The position numbers and the translations under genes were made by a program. From assembly GCA_014218235.1 (NCBI GenBank), contig CM024755.1, positions 76,306,631-76,370,630 on the forward strand: DNA of 64,000 nt, read 5' to 3'. The notes beneath the pieces are model-generated. The model searched no databases. It saw only the letters and a program-made list of their open reading frames with translations, and was not told the DNA's origin. The DNA comes from Colocasia esculenta. Taxonomy: Eukaryota; Streptophyta; Magnoliopsida; Alismatales; Araceae. Below are positions 46,244-58,572 of the stretch, one piece after another; the stretch's first letter is position 1, and every line of letters starts with the position of its first letter.

Positions 46244-47393
46244 TGTAGCACCCCGGAAATTTTATTTACATAAAAATTTAAATAAATGGAAATAAATAAT
46301 TTCCCTAATACCAGAGTATTTAAAACATACGTATCATTATCGTATGTGCTAAAACACTTCGGAAAATTTCGTAAAAATTATAGATCAACCCTAAACATTC
46401 TTACTAAATGTTCCACAAAGAAATTTGTGCCAAGAAAAATCAGATCTTCCATGTTTAAAGTGTTTCGCGACTTATTATCGTAATTCATGAATAAGTCGTA
46501 AAACCATTATCACACGTACGTGGATGAGTCAGAAAATTAAATAAAAATCATATATGGACTTCAAATAATATTCTCTAATGACCCATCAAGAAATTTTGTT
46601 CAATAAAAATCATTCGGACTAGGTTTAAGAGTCATTGCGACTGATTATCTAAATAAGGAAACAAGTCGGAAAACTGTTAACACGGAAATACGACGCAATC
46701 AAAAATTAAATAAAAGTCTTGGGGAGACTTCCAACACTATATATTGATGACCCATTATCATAATCAGGCCAATGGACAACATTTGGCCCAAAAATCAAAT
46801 GAAGCTAGAAAATACATAGAAATTCGTAACCATAAATAAGCTGAAATTAAAAAGAGGCAATTAGAGTTGAATTGGGATGCAATCATGCATTCATGGCAAC
46901 CCAAATTCGTGCCTAACTAAGAGGGAGGTTTCCTAATGCCTCACACACTCAAAGGGAGGAGGAAATCATCAAAAATAGGAAACCAAACATGCCAATCCCA
47001 AAATCCTCTTTTCCTAGTTATAATAGGACTCCTAAACACCATGGTTACTTAAATACTCTTCACCCAAACCCTAGGAACGAATTTAGAACTTGCTAGGGTC
47101 GTGTGGAGGAGCTCTTGGTGGTTGAGGAGCTGTGGAACGACCACAAGAAGCCGTTCTTCTTCCCCTTCTCATCTGCTGCGACCTGCACAAACCACTCTCT
47201 TGAAGTCGACCAAAGGTAGGTTTTCTCGGGCCAAACCTTAACATATCCTATACCAATGTGTAGAGCATCAAGTTAAATTTCATTTCCCACTGATTTCATC
47301 AATTGCATTTAGTAGATTTTGAATTATAAGCGTTTTTCCAAAGTCGCACACTGTTAGAGCTTTTCCCATTCTTCTTATTATTCACACGATTTG

Positions 47394-48140
47394 AGACCGA
47401 ATTAGACTGAATCATAAACATCAAAGTTCTTCTACTTGTAGTCACGATCATCTTTTATGTTCAACATTTTGTCTAAAACTCTTTATTTAGAGAGTTATGA
47501 ACCCCGTAAGAGAGTCATGCATAATACGGTGTTTTCGGGTTTGCAGTTAGCCTTAGGTTCTTCCTGTTTTTCTCGAGATTTAAGACCGAAGTAGGTCAAG
47601 CCTCCAACATGAAAGTTCTTTTATTAGTCGATATGGTCATCTTTAATGTTAAATGTTTTGCTTAAATATCATTATTTAGAGATTTATAAACTTCGTAATA
47701 GATCCGTGCATGATACTGCGTTTTCTGGTTGCATTTAACTTTCACTTATTCATGTTTTTCACAAGGTTCAAGACCGAATTAGGTTAAAACCCCAACCACA
47801 AAGTTCTTATACTAGTTGTCCTTGTCATCCTTTATGTTATACGTTTTGTCCAAATGTCAGTAGATCTCATGTTACAAGTCTAACATGTAAGTCGCCATGA
47901 AGTCATGCATGTTTAGGGCTTTCCCACTTTCTTCATGTATTTCGTGCAATTAGAGACCGATTCAGACCCAGCCCACAACACAAAAGTTCTTTAAATAGAT
48001 GTCCTCGACATTTTCTATGTTGTGAGTTTTGTCTAAAGATCAGCATATAGAGAGATATAGGCGTTTCATGAATATCACCCTGTGTCAAATCATGGTAGTC
48101 TAAACCAAGAGCATGTCAGATCCATGTCGGGCTCAGGCGC
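47394..48140 (+). repeat. Diverged tandem repeats of about 187 bp in the LTR
   Basis: The block AGACCGA(A/T)T starts at 47394, 47583, 47771 and 47954 (steps 189, 188, 183). After each come AAAGTTCTT, TTATGTT and TTTGTC(T/C)AAA in the same order. Copies differ from each other strongly. The same set is in the second LTR at about 52811-53560. Confidence 0.75.
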
Positions 48141-48152
48141 AGACCCTGTGAA

Positions 48153-48236
48153 CGCGACGACCCGATATGTCGCATTCTGAGGTCGGGTCGCGACAGTACC
48201 TCTGTCGCGTTCTGGTTGCGACAGTACCCATGTCGC
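48153..48236. repeat. 28-bp GTCGCGAC half-site cassette in the gag-only gypsy LTR
   Basis: GCGACA at 48190 and 48218, and TGTCGC at 48203 and 48231, are each 28 bp apart; further half-sites are at 48153 and 48168. The complement of 48201-48224 closely resembles the LARD unit at 2641-2664. The second LTR has the cassette at about 53570-53653. Confidence 0.78.
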
Positions 48237-50081
48237 CTTCTGCCTGCCTGATCTGACGACCCCGTCGCCTTCCTTATAGGGATATGTCGCGATCTCAGAA
48301 CTTTACCTAAAACCATGTGTTTTCATGCATAGTTTTCCGCATATACCCAAGATCTGTTTAAATATGATATTTACTGTGTAGGTTGCATGTCTTGGGTCTG
48401 AGCATTACATGATTGTTATTTAATGGCTTAAAAATTGATTAACCCATTTAAAAGCTTAATTACATGAATGCTATTCTAAGTGCTCCTTAAATGTTATGAT
48501 CCATTCATGTTTCTTGTAATTTAATCTTCCTACTATTCTTCCACGTTTAAATGATAATGGTTATCATAAAATCTTGCAAACCATGACTTGTTAAAGTGCA
48601 TAGTTTTATTCCATGTTATATTGTCAAGTGCTTCCTGCGAGTTTGAGACCGATGGTTTGAGAATTGAGACACGCGTACCGCACTACACACTAGCACTGTT
48701 AGCTAGCCTTTTCTTGGGAAATTGGAAACTCTCTACCAGTCATTCCGAATCGGTAGACTAGCGACCTTTTCACCAAGGCCTCCGTAAATCTCCTCTGACC
48801 ATGGATTCCCACATGGCCGACGAGTTGGTTGTACCATTGAAGTTCCCTGGAGATAGCGTGCACTTCCTTTCTCTTCTTGATCTCGTGAGTGTGACTTACA
48901 AACTAGACTAAAGCCATTATGTAAAGATTGAACAAAAGTATAAATTGTACCGTTATGCTGCCGAATTTATCTCTTGACCATTGTTACCATGAAATCATGT
49001 TCAATTACCTATTACTTGTTCCCATCATCATCATGGACATGACATTACACCTGCTTACTTATTGAAACTCTCATTGGCCATTATTAATGACTGTAGGTAT
49101 CTACATTTAAAAATTTACATGAGATGCTGACAGGGCACCGCGTGTGTCCAAGGGCTCCAATCTAGCCCCAATGACGGCGAGTCATAGATATACTGTTAAC
49201 TATGGGGTATAATGATTACTGGCGTTGCATCTGCGCTGGGAGTACTTTCTTGCTTGTTGAATGTTAGATACATAACCACATACACGTGTCCTGGTGTACA
49301 TTATTGATGGATCTTTTCTTGGTGTACATTGGTGTCTACGTGCCGGATTAGTGTTACTTGATCGTGCTTGTGAAATCTTGCTTGCTTGCTTGCTTGCGTG
49401 ATATGGCCATTCTGCATTTAATGCAATTAGTGATATCTTGCGTTCTTGACATCAAGTGAATTCTTGCGTGCTTGTACAAAGTGATCTATTGCTAGTTCGA
49501 TCTTGTCATCTTGTTTACAAATCTCGTTCTATCATAATCACTCTCTCTAGCTTGTTTTATATATCATGTTTTAACGAGTTTTATTCGTACTTGCATATCA
49601 TTCATCGTACTTGCCTAGTTCTAAAATGTTAATCACTTATATCATTGCCCGCACATTGAGATATAAATCCTACTGGGCTAGTTTGCTCATTCCCTACTTT
49701 TACCCAATCTAGGTGACCATGAAGTGCAAGAGGAAGAGCAAGTCGAGGATGGGAATGCGTCCGAGTGAAGAGCGTTACAAACATGAGTCTATCTATAGTT
49801 AGTTTATTTTGAGTGTTAGAACAATGTAGTAGGAAGTGAGGTAGTATGTACTTTTCCTTTTATTGAGTCTTAGTCCTATATTAGTTTATCTGAGACAAAT
49901 ATGAGATTTGAATATAATTTATAATTGAGTTCACATTTGGGCCCTATTATGATGTTGTGTTGATACACATTTAGTGTGTGCTAGCTAGAGGCTTATTTGC
50001 CGACTGTCCACGTCTCGAGATATCGACTCGAATTCTTCGAATTAATATCCACTGCGTAATTCTCGGGACGTGACAGTTTAG

Positions 50082-50094
50082 TGGTATAAGAGCC
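50082..50094 (+). promoter_or_regulatory. Primer-binding site of the gag-only gypsy
   Basis: TGGTATAAGAGCC, one mismatch to the initiator tRNA-Met site, six bases after the 5' LTR. Confidence 0.85.
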
Positions 50095-50312
50095 TAGGAA
50101 TACCAAATAGGATATGTCTCAGGAATAGGAGATACCTATGGAACCTAGGTCATGGAAATTAAAAACAATACCTGGTGAGAATGGGTAGAGACTGGGAATA
50201 TGTTAGCAAGAATTAAACACTCCTACCCATTGACTCTGATAATGTATCTAGGGACATTAATTGGTTTCCATCCTTTTCTCAGGAACCCCCATAATTCTTA
50301 CACTCAACTGCA

Positions 50313-51344
50313 ATGGCTCGTAATCAGTGGCAAGTTATGCAAGAAACTGTGCCTGGACTTACGCAGGCCCTGCAAAATGTAGTTCAGGCTGGAAATCAGG
50401 CTGCAGCTGCAAGGAACGGAGCCGGTGATATGCACCGGAATTTTTGGAGTTTGAACCCTCCTCGTTTCTATGGATCCCCTGACCCAGATGAGGCATAAAA
50501 TTGGCAAGAGGAAATAGAAAGGATCTTCCAAGTAATGCAATGCAACAACAGGGAGAAAGTGGTACTGGCCACTTTCCAATTTACCAAGGATGCCCGAGCG
50601 TGGTGGAAGGCCACATCGGCCCACCTGCCTAATATAGCTGAACTGGAATGGGCTGGATTCCTGGAGATATTCCGGGGAAAGTATTTATCTGAGAGAGTTA
50701 AGGAGAAGAAGGCAGCAGAGTTTGCCACACTAAAATAGAAAGGGATGTCCGTGGCTGAGTATGAGGCACAGTTCGCACGACTTGCTGTGTATGCCCCACA
50801 TTTGGTGGGAACAGAAAGATGAAAGGCTAACCATTTCATGGACGGGCTCAGGCCCATGTTCATTGAAAGGCTCGGACCACACAACATTCAAACCTACACT
50901 GAGATGGTCCAAAGAGCTCAACTGGTAGAAGATATTATGGCTAAGGTGGAAGGCATGAGGGGAAAGGACATCTCAAAGCCGACCTTTACAAAAAGGGGAG
51001 CAGTCGATACAACTGGAACTTTCCCCAATAACAATAATAACAACAACAAAAGGCCAACCACTGGGAAGGACTATGGCATGGAGAAAAAGATCAAGGTAGA
51101 AGAAACAAAGACGGTGGAATATTGTAACTTTTGCAACAAGCCTGGACATAGAGCAGAAGAGTGCTGGAAGAAGGCAGGAGCTTGCCTGCGATGTGGAAAT
51201 CGTGACCACCGCCTTCCCAACTGTCTCATGCTAAAAGACCAAGCTAGAAGGAACCAAGAAGTGGTAAAGCATCAAGGACGCGTGAATGCAGTAACACAAG
51301 CGGAGCTCCTGGAAGGAGGTATGATTGTTAAACCCATAGATTGA
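50313..51344 (+). pseudogene. Ty3-gypsy gag with three stops
   Basis: A single frame from the ATG at 50313 to 51344 shows FWSLNPPRFYGSPDPDEA, then FTKDARAWWKATSAHLP, the EWAGFLEIFRGKYLSERV capsid block and MDGLRPMFIERLG. Two zinc knuckles follow: CNFCNKPGHRAEEC and CLRCGNRDHRLPNC. In-frame stops lie at about 50499 (TAA), 50739 (TAG) and 50820 (TGA). Each can be explained by one C-to-T change from CAA, CAG and CGA. No frameshift is seen. The capsid and nucleocapsid would package RNA if intact. Confidence 0.88.
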
Positions 51345-51647
51345 TCTTAAGATGCTTTTCTTATGAGTACACTTCTAAGTGGGGGAGGTCATTAAGGAGA
51401 GATTAGGAATAATCTAGTAATTATACCATAGTTCATCTGGAGGATTAAGATGGAGTTATAACAACTGTGGAAGGAAAACAAGAGTGGAAGGAACCAAATG
51501 AATAGTACTGGTGGCTATAGGTGTAGATGTTGGACTAGCATCCACGATGTTTAAACAAGTTAGAGGAATTAAATCTAAAACCAACTAAAGGATCATAACT
51601 TTCTAAAGCCAATTAGTGATCAATGAATTTGGGGACCAAATTCTCTT
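51345..51647 (+). other. 3' untranslated stretch of the gag-only gypsy
   Basis: About 300 bp between the gag stop and the polypurine tract. No protease or pol motif. Contains an AAGTGGGGGAGG copy near 51377 resembling the polypurine tract. Confidence 0.6.
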
Positions 51648-51660
51648 AAGTGGGGGAGGG
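51648..51660 (+). promoter_or_regulatory. Polypurine tract of the gag-only gypsy
   Basis: AAGTGGGGGAGGG immediately precedes TGTAGCACC of the 3' LTR. Confidence 0.92.
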
Positions 51661-54600
51661 TGTAGCACCCCGGAAATTTTATTTACATAAAAATTCAAAT
51701 AAATGGAAATAAATAATTTCCTTAATACCAGAGTATTTAAAACATACGTATCATTATCGTATGTGCTAAAACACTTCGAAAAATTTCGTAAAAATTATAG
51801 ATCAACCCTAAACATTCTTACTAAATGTTCCACAAAAAAATTTGTGCCAAGAAAAATCAGATCTTCCAAGTTTAAAGTGTTTCGCGACTTATTATCGTAA
51901 TTCATGAATAAGTCGTAAAACCATTATCACACGTACGTGGATGAGTCAGAAAATTAAATAAAAATAATATATGGACTTCAAATAATATCCTCTAATGACC
52001 CATCAAGAAATTTGGTTCAATAAAAATCATTCGGGCTAGGTTTAAGAGTCATTGCGACCGATTATCTAAATAAGGAAACAAGTCGGAAAACTGTTAACAC
52101 GGAAATACGACGCAATCAAAAATTAAATAAAAGTCTTGGGGAGACTTCCAACATTATATATTGATGACCCATTATCATAATCGGGCCAATGGACAACATT
52201 TGGCCCAAAAATCAAATGAAGCTAGAAAATACATAGAAATTCGTAACCATAAATAAGCTGAAATTAAAAAGAGGCAATTAGAGTTGAATTGGGATGCAAT
52301 CATGCATTCATGGCAACCCAAATTCGTGCCTAACTATGAGAGGAGGTTTCCTAATGCCTCACACACTCAAAAGGAGGAGTAAATCATCAAAAATAGGAAA
52401 CCAAACATGCCAATCCCGAAATCCTCTTTTCCTAGTTATAATAGGACTCCTAAACACCATGGTTACTTAAATACTCTTCACCCAAACCCTAGGAACGAAT
52501 TTAGAACTTTCTAGGGTCGTGTGGAGGAGCTCTTGGTGGCTGAGGAGCTGTGGAACGACCACAAGAAGCCGTTCTTCTTCCCCTTCTCATCTGCTGCGAC
52601 TTGCACAAACCACTCTCTTGAAGTCGACCAAAGGTAGGTTTTCTCGGGCCAAACCTTAACATATCCTATACCAATATGTAGAGCATCAAGTTAACTTTCA
52701 TTTCCCACTGGTTTCATCGAATTGCATTTAGTAGATTTTGAATTATAAGCGTTTTCCAAAGTTGCGCACTGTTTGAGCTTTTCCCGTTCTTCTTATTATT
52801 CACACGATTTGAGACCGAATTAGACTGAATAATCAACATCAAAGTTCTTCTACTTATAGTCACTATCATCTTTCATGTTCAACGTTTTGTCTAAAACTCT
52901 TTAGTTAGAGAGTTATGAACCCCGTAAGAGAGTCATGCATAATACTGTGTTTTCGGGTTTGCAGCTAGCCTTAGGTTCTTCCTATTTTTCTCAAGATTTA
53001 AGACCGAATTAGGTCAAGCCTCCAACATGAAAGTTATTTTATTAGTCGACATGGTCATCTTTCATGTTAAATGTTTTGCTTAAATATCATTATTTAGAGA
53101 GTTATAAACTTCGTAATAGATCTGTGCATGATACTGCGTTTTCTGGTTGCATTTAACTTTCACTTATTCATGTTTTTCACAAGGTTCAAGACCGAATTAG
53201 GTTAAAACCCCAACCACAAAGTTCTTATACTAGTTGTCCTTGTCATCCTTTATGTTATACGTTTTGTCCAAATGTCAGTAGATCTCATGTTACAAGTCTA
53301 ACATGTAAGTCGCCATGAAGTCATGCATGTTTAGGGCTTTCCCACTTTCTTCCTGTATTTCGTGCAATTAGAGACCGATTCAGACCCAGCCCACAACACA
53401 AAAGTTCTTTAAATAGATGTCCTCGACATTTTCTATGTTGTGCGTTTTGTCTAAAGATCAGCATATAGAGAGATATAGGCGTTTCATGAATATCACCCTG
53501 TGTCAAATCATGGTAGTCTGAACCAAGAGCATGTCAGATCCATGTCGGGCTCAGGCGCAGACCCTGTGAACGCGACGACCCGATATGTCGCATTCTGAGG
53601 TCGGGTTGCGACAGTACCTCTGTCGCGTTCTGGTTGCGACAGTACCCATGTCGCCTTCTGCCTGCCTGATCTGACGACCCCGTCGCCTTCCTTATAGGGA
53701 TATGTCGCGATCTCAGAACTTTACCTAAAACCATGTGTTTTCATGCATAGTTTTTCGCATATACCCAAGATCTGTTTAAATATGATATTTACTGTGTAGG
53801 TTGCATGTCTTGGGTCTGAGCATTACATGATTGTTATTTAATGGCTTAAAAATTGATTAACCCATTTAAAAGCATTAATTACATGAATGCTATTCTAAGT
53901 GCTCCTTAAATGTTATGATCCATTCATGTTTCTTGTAATTTAATCTTCCTACTATTCTTCCACGTTTAAATGATAATGGTTATCATAAAATCTTGCAAAC
54001 CATGACTTGTTAAAGTGCATAGTTTTATTCCATGTTATATTGTCAAGTGCTTCCTGCGAGTTTGAGACCGATGGTTTGAGAATTGAGACACGCGTACCGC
54101 ACTACACACTAGCACTGTTAGCTAGCCTTTTCTTGGGAAATTGGAAACTCTCTACCAGTCATTCCGAATCGGTAGACTAGCGACCTTTTCACCAAGGCCT
54201 CCGTAAATCTCCTCTGACCATGGATTCCCACATGGCCGACGAGTTGGTTGTACCATTGAAGTTCCCTGGAGATAGCGTGCACTTCCTTTCTCTTCTTGAT
54301 CTCGTGAGTGTGACTTACAAACTAGACTAAAGCCATTATGTAAAGATTGAAAAAAAGTATAAATTGTACCGTTATGCTGCCGAATTTATCTCTTGACCAT
54401 TATTATCATGAAATCATGTTCAATTACCTATCACTTGTTCCCATCATCATCTTGGACATGACATTACACCTGCTTACTTATTGAAACTCTCATTGGCCAT
54501 TATTAATGACTGTAGGTATCTACATTTAAAAATTTACATGAGATGCTGACAGGGCACGGCGTGTGTCCAAGGGCTCCAATCTAGCCCCAATGACGGCGAG

Positions 54601-55492
54601 TCATAGATATACTGTTAACTATGGGGTATAATGATTACTGGCGTTGCATCTGCGCTGGGAGTACTTTCTTGCTTGTTGAATGTTAAATACATAACCACAT
54701 ACACGTGTCCTGGTGTACATTATTGATGGATCTTTTCTTGGTGTACATTGGTGTCTACGTGCCGGATTAGTGTTACTTGATCGTGCTTGTGAAATCTTGC
54801 TTGCTTGCTTGCTTGCGTGATATGGCCATTCTGCATTTAATGCAATTAGTGATATCTTGCGTTCTTGACATCAAGTGAATTCTTGCGTGCTTGTACAAAG
54901 TGATCTATTGCTAGTTCGATCTTGTCATCTTGTTCACAAATCTCGTTCTATCATAATCACTCTCTCTAGCTTGTTTTATATATCATGTTTTAACGAGTTT
55001 TATTCGTACTTGCATATCATTCATCGTACTTGCCTAGTTCTAAAATGTTAATCACTTATATCATTGCCCGCACATTGAGATATAAATCCTACTGGGCTAG
55101 TTTGCTCATTCCCTACTTTTACCCAATCTAGGTGACCATGAAGTGCAAGAGGAAGAGCAAGTCGAGGATGGGAATGCGTCCGAGTGAAGAGCGTTCCAAA
55201 CATGAGTCTATCTATAGTTAGTTTATTTTGAGTGTTAGAACAATGTAGTAGGAAGTGAGGTAGTATGTACTTTTGCTTTTATTGAGTCTTAGTCCTGTAT
55301 TAGTTTATCTGAGACAAATATGAGATTTGAATACAATTTATAATTGAGTTCACATTTGGGCCCTATTATGATGTTGTGTTGATACACATTTAGTGCGTGC
55401 TAGCTAGAGGCTTATTTGCCGACTGTCCACGTCTCGATATATCGACTCGAATTAATTATCAATATTCGCTGCGTAATTCTCGGGACGTGACA
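51661..55492 (+). repeat. Gag-only gypsy 3' LTR
   Basis: Same length as the 5' LTR (3832 bp) and nearly identical, including the 187-bp repeats (about 52811-53560) and the 28-bp cassette (about 53570-53653). Confidence 0.93.
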
Positions 55493-56916
55493 GTCATATT
55501 GAGCCAAGACTACTCCAGTGGAATCTTCAGTGGTTGACACGTAGAGCAATAAAGGCCGACCTGGGACTGGAGGAGCAAGAACAGGGGGATTGAAAAGATA
55601 ATTCTTCAATTCTTCAAAGGCCTTTTGACACTTATCATTCCAATCAAATTTAGCATCTCCTCTAAGCATCTCATAGAAGGGCTTGCAATGGATTGAATGT
55701 TGAGAAATGAATCTCCTAATGAACTGAAGTCTAGCAATCAGCCCTCTAACTTCCTTGATATTCCTAGAAGGAGGCATGTCGATTATTGCTTTGGCCTTGT
55801 TGGGATCAATCTCAATTCCCCTCTTGCTAATTACGAACCCAAGTAACTTCCCTGAGGATACTCCGAAAACACACTTCTTGGGGTTCATCTTAAGCTTATG
55901 TTCTCTAGACTGTTGGAGAACTGCCCAGAGGACTTCAACATGGCCATGTTGAGTTCTAGATTTAACCAAGACATCATCAACATAGACCTCCATGTGCACA
56001 TGCATCATGTCGTGAAATATTGTCATCATTGCCCTTTGATAGGTTACTCCTGCATTCTTCAGTTCGAAAGGCATCACGACATAACAATAAGTCCCTCAAG
56101 GCATGGTGAAAGAAGTTTTCTCCTGGTCTTCCTTCGCCAGATGGATTTGTTTATATCCAAAGAAACCATCCATAAAAGACAACATCTCAAAATCGGCAGT
56201 GTTGTCCACTAGGACATCTATATGGGGGAGAGAAAAATCGTCCTTAGGGCAAGCACGATTAAGGTCATGGAAATCTATGCAAATCCTAACCCAACCGTCC
56301 TTCTTCATCATAGGGACGATGTTAGCTACCCACTGCGGATAAAGCACAACCCTAATGAATTTGGCTTTGTGCAACTTATCAACCTCCTCTTTGATCTTGA
56401 GCGCAAGCTTGAGGTGTAGCCTCCTTAGCTTTTGTTTGACGGCTCTTGCATCGACTTTTAAGACCAAACCGTGCTCGACCAAAGAGGTGTCAACCCTGGC
56501 ATGTCCTCGTAGGACCAGGCAAAACCATCGGAAAATTATTTAAGGATAGCTACGATAGCATCTTCTTCTTCTATGCTCAAGTTGGCACTAATCAAAACCA
56601 CCTTTGGGGATTCTTCGGTGCCAAGGTTGATCTCTTTGGTTGGCTCGTCCGCAGAAATGGTTGGCTCATCAAACTTCTTTGTGCCATCCACATAGGAGCT
56701 CACTGGGTCCTCTTCTTCCGACCCAAGATATCCCGGCTCATCTTTTTCTTCAAAATCTAGTAGATATACTCCTAAACCATCATCTACTGATTCACCTTCT
56801 ACAAAATCCATTTCTACAAGCACAGGTTCCTCATGAAATTCTTGTACTTGACTTAACTTAACACATCTCTCAGCCAAGGCCAAAACATATCAGGCAGGGA
56901 CTTGCCTGAAATGTAG
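55493..56916 (-). pseudogene. Tat-type Ty3-gypsy pol, 5' part (reverse transcriptase)
   Basis: From the right: an acidic pre-RT region, then the RT start (YPQWVANIVPMMKKDGWVRI, CIDFHDLNRACPKDDFSLPH), then MPFELKNAGVTYQRAM and the catalytic EVYVDDVLVKS. After that come GLIARLQFIRRFISQH and PLLLYVSTTEDSTGVVLAQY. Stops and a frameshift occur near 56535, 56470 and 56094. The gypsy order (RT before integrase) and the second RNase H in the other half mark the Tat lineage. At 56917 Sirevirus C cuts the element, so its gag and 5' LTR must lie beyond C, outside this window. Confidence 0.9.
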
Positions 56917-58178
56917 CGGAAAAACTGCTATGTGGAAATCTAGAAGGGGGGGTTGAATAGATTTCTAAGAATTTTAAAAATCACTTGGATTAGGATCTTA
57001 GAGAAATTAAGATCGGTATGAAATCTAAAAATCAATGACACTTCTGAACAGATTAGACTAGTTAGATGGTGAAATGCTAACGAGCCTATCAATCATCTAA
57101 CATAATAGACAAGCAAACCACAATGACAGAGATTTAGGGTGGTTCGGACTACACAACAGTGTATCCTACATCCACCATCCACACACACACACAATTGTGG
57201 CTTATCCTGCCAGTTCAGAAAAGTCACGCAACAACACACACACTCTGAGACTCAGAAATCTCAGATCAACCACACACACACGAAATTGGGCACAAAGATT
57301 GCACCAATCTCACAACACACAAGATATGAAATGAGTTTAAGAATGAGGAACCAGATTAATCAACCAATTGCAGATGGAAGAGGACTGGTTCGAATGTCCC
57401 TGTTTATGCTTCAAGGAGGGAGTCAAATTCTTCTTCTCTATCTCCAGGAGGAAAGCTCTGTAGACTAAATTGCCATCTTCAATTGGATCATCCAAAGCAA
57501 TGGAGTCTTGAATTCTTTAGGTCTGGGAGCAATCCACCATAGTGAGGTCTTCTTCTAAAATAGCCAGGAAACACTCTGAAGAACTAAAGGAGCAGATGAT
57601 TGCTTCGATGGTTTCCTCACTTCTTACTTTTTTTCCTTTCTTAAAACCAAGTGGATAAGAGGTATATATACACTCATGGGTCCACAAAAAATATTGGGAA
57701 TTGTGATCATAGGGATTCCAGCCCAAACAGCCTTTACCAAAAAGCATCCACGTGTCCCTGCTTTTTAGATCAGAAAAAGTATACAGATTGTGTCGACACC
57801 ACTAACCTATGTGTCGACACCCTGTCCCAGACATCACAAAACAATCTCCTGGAACTTGGAACTAGTGTCGACACACAGCTACACTGTGTCGACACCAGTG
57901 GGTGCTTACTGATGTCCTTGTTCTGGGACAGTGCACTAGTGTCGACACACAGTTGGGCTGTGTCGACACCACTGACCATTTCTTCAGAACCTGCTGCTGG
58001 GATATTGGACTAGTGTCGACATCACAAGGCATTGTGTTGACACCACTAAGCATACATGACTTTTTCTTTGACCTGTACATGAAGGAATCATTATGAGATA
58101 TGAATTTAAGCATGACAAACATGATTTCAATATGTCAATGAATCATATTTGGGTATCATCAAAATAAGAGATCCAACA
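56917..58178 (-). repeat. Sirevirus C 3' LTR
   Basis: 1262 bp from TGAAATGTAGCGG to GATCCAACA, followed by a decayed polypurine tract (58179-58192, minus strand AAAAAGAGGGAGAT). A TATA box (TATATATA) is at 57663-57670. Confidence 0.82.
57790..58043. repeat. Four pairs of GTGTCGACAC, LTR of C
   Basis: Sites start at 57790/57811, 57865/57886, 57939/57960 and 58013/58034, all pairs 21 bp apart. Six are perfect. The last pair is GTGTCGACAT and GTGTTGACAC, both explained by C-to-T changes. The array is about 120-380 bp upstream of the TATA box. Confidence 0.95.
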
Positions 58179-58572
58179 ATCTCCCTCTTTTTGATGATGG
58201 CAACTATAATTCATTAACTTAACTTGAATTTCTTATAAATGTGTTTTTGTTCATTTTTCAAAGTCATCCATTCACAATTTCATAGCATATCATAAGCATA
58301 ACAATGACATTCACAATTTTCATTAATGACATCCAAAAGTTTTTCCTCCCTTTGCAACCAAACATGTCAATCACTTGTCATTACCAAAGAAAAATCATTC
58401 ATACAAGCATCCAACAATGCATCCATCAACCAAGAACTAAATATGTCCCAATAAGAAATGTATCCCGAACTATCCCAAAAAGAAATGTGTTCCAAAGAGT
58501 TTAACATCCAAAAGTAAAACATCCAAAAAGTAAATCCTTCTCCCCTTTTGACATCATCAGAACAAAAAGACA

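Larger units (their letters stand above)
46244..50075 (+). repeat. Gag-only gypsy 5' LTR
   Basis: Begins TGTAGCACCCCGG and ends GACGTGACA. It contains an inverted repeat ACATACG/CGTATGT near 46327-46349, a diverged tandem repeat at 47394-48140 and the 28-bp half-site cassette at 48153-48236. Short runs of CTTG occur near 49380. Confidence 0.93.
46244..55492 (+). mobile_element. Gag-only Ty3-gypsy element (TR-GAG/LARD type), complete
   Basis: Two 3832-bp LTRs (46244-50075, 51661-55492) flank only 1585 bp. The target duplication GTCAT is exact (46239-46243, 55493-55497). The primer-binding site and a strong polypurine tract place it on the plus strand. The interior encodes gag alone, with no trace of pol, so mobilisation would need an autonomous partner. 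LTRs are very similar by eye (on the order of 1% different). It inserted in the RT-RNase H hinge of the Tat pol; removing one GTCAT copy restores the reading frame there. Confidence 0.94.

Noticed and set aside
48116..48316. 66-codon frame repeated at 53534-53734
   Set aside because: It lies in the 28-bp cassette region of the LTR, conserved only because the LTRs are near-identical.
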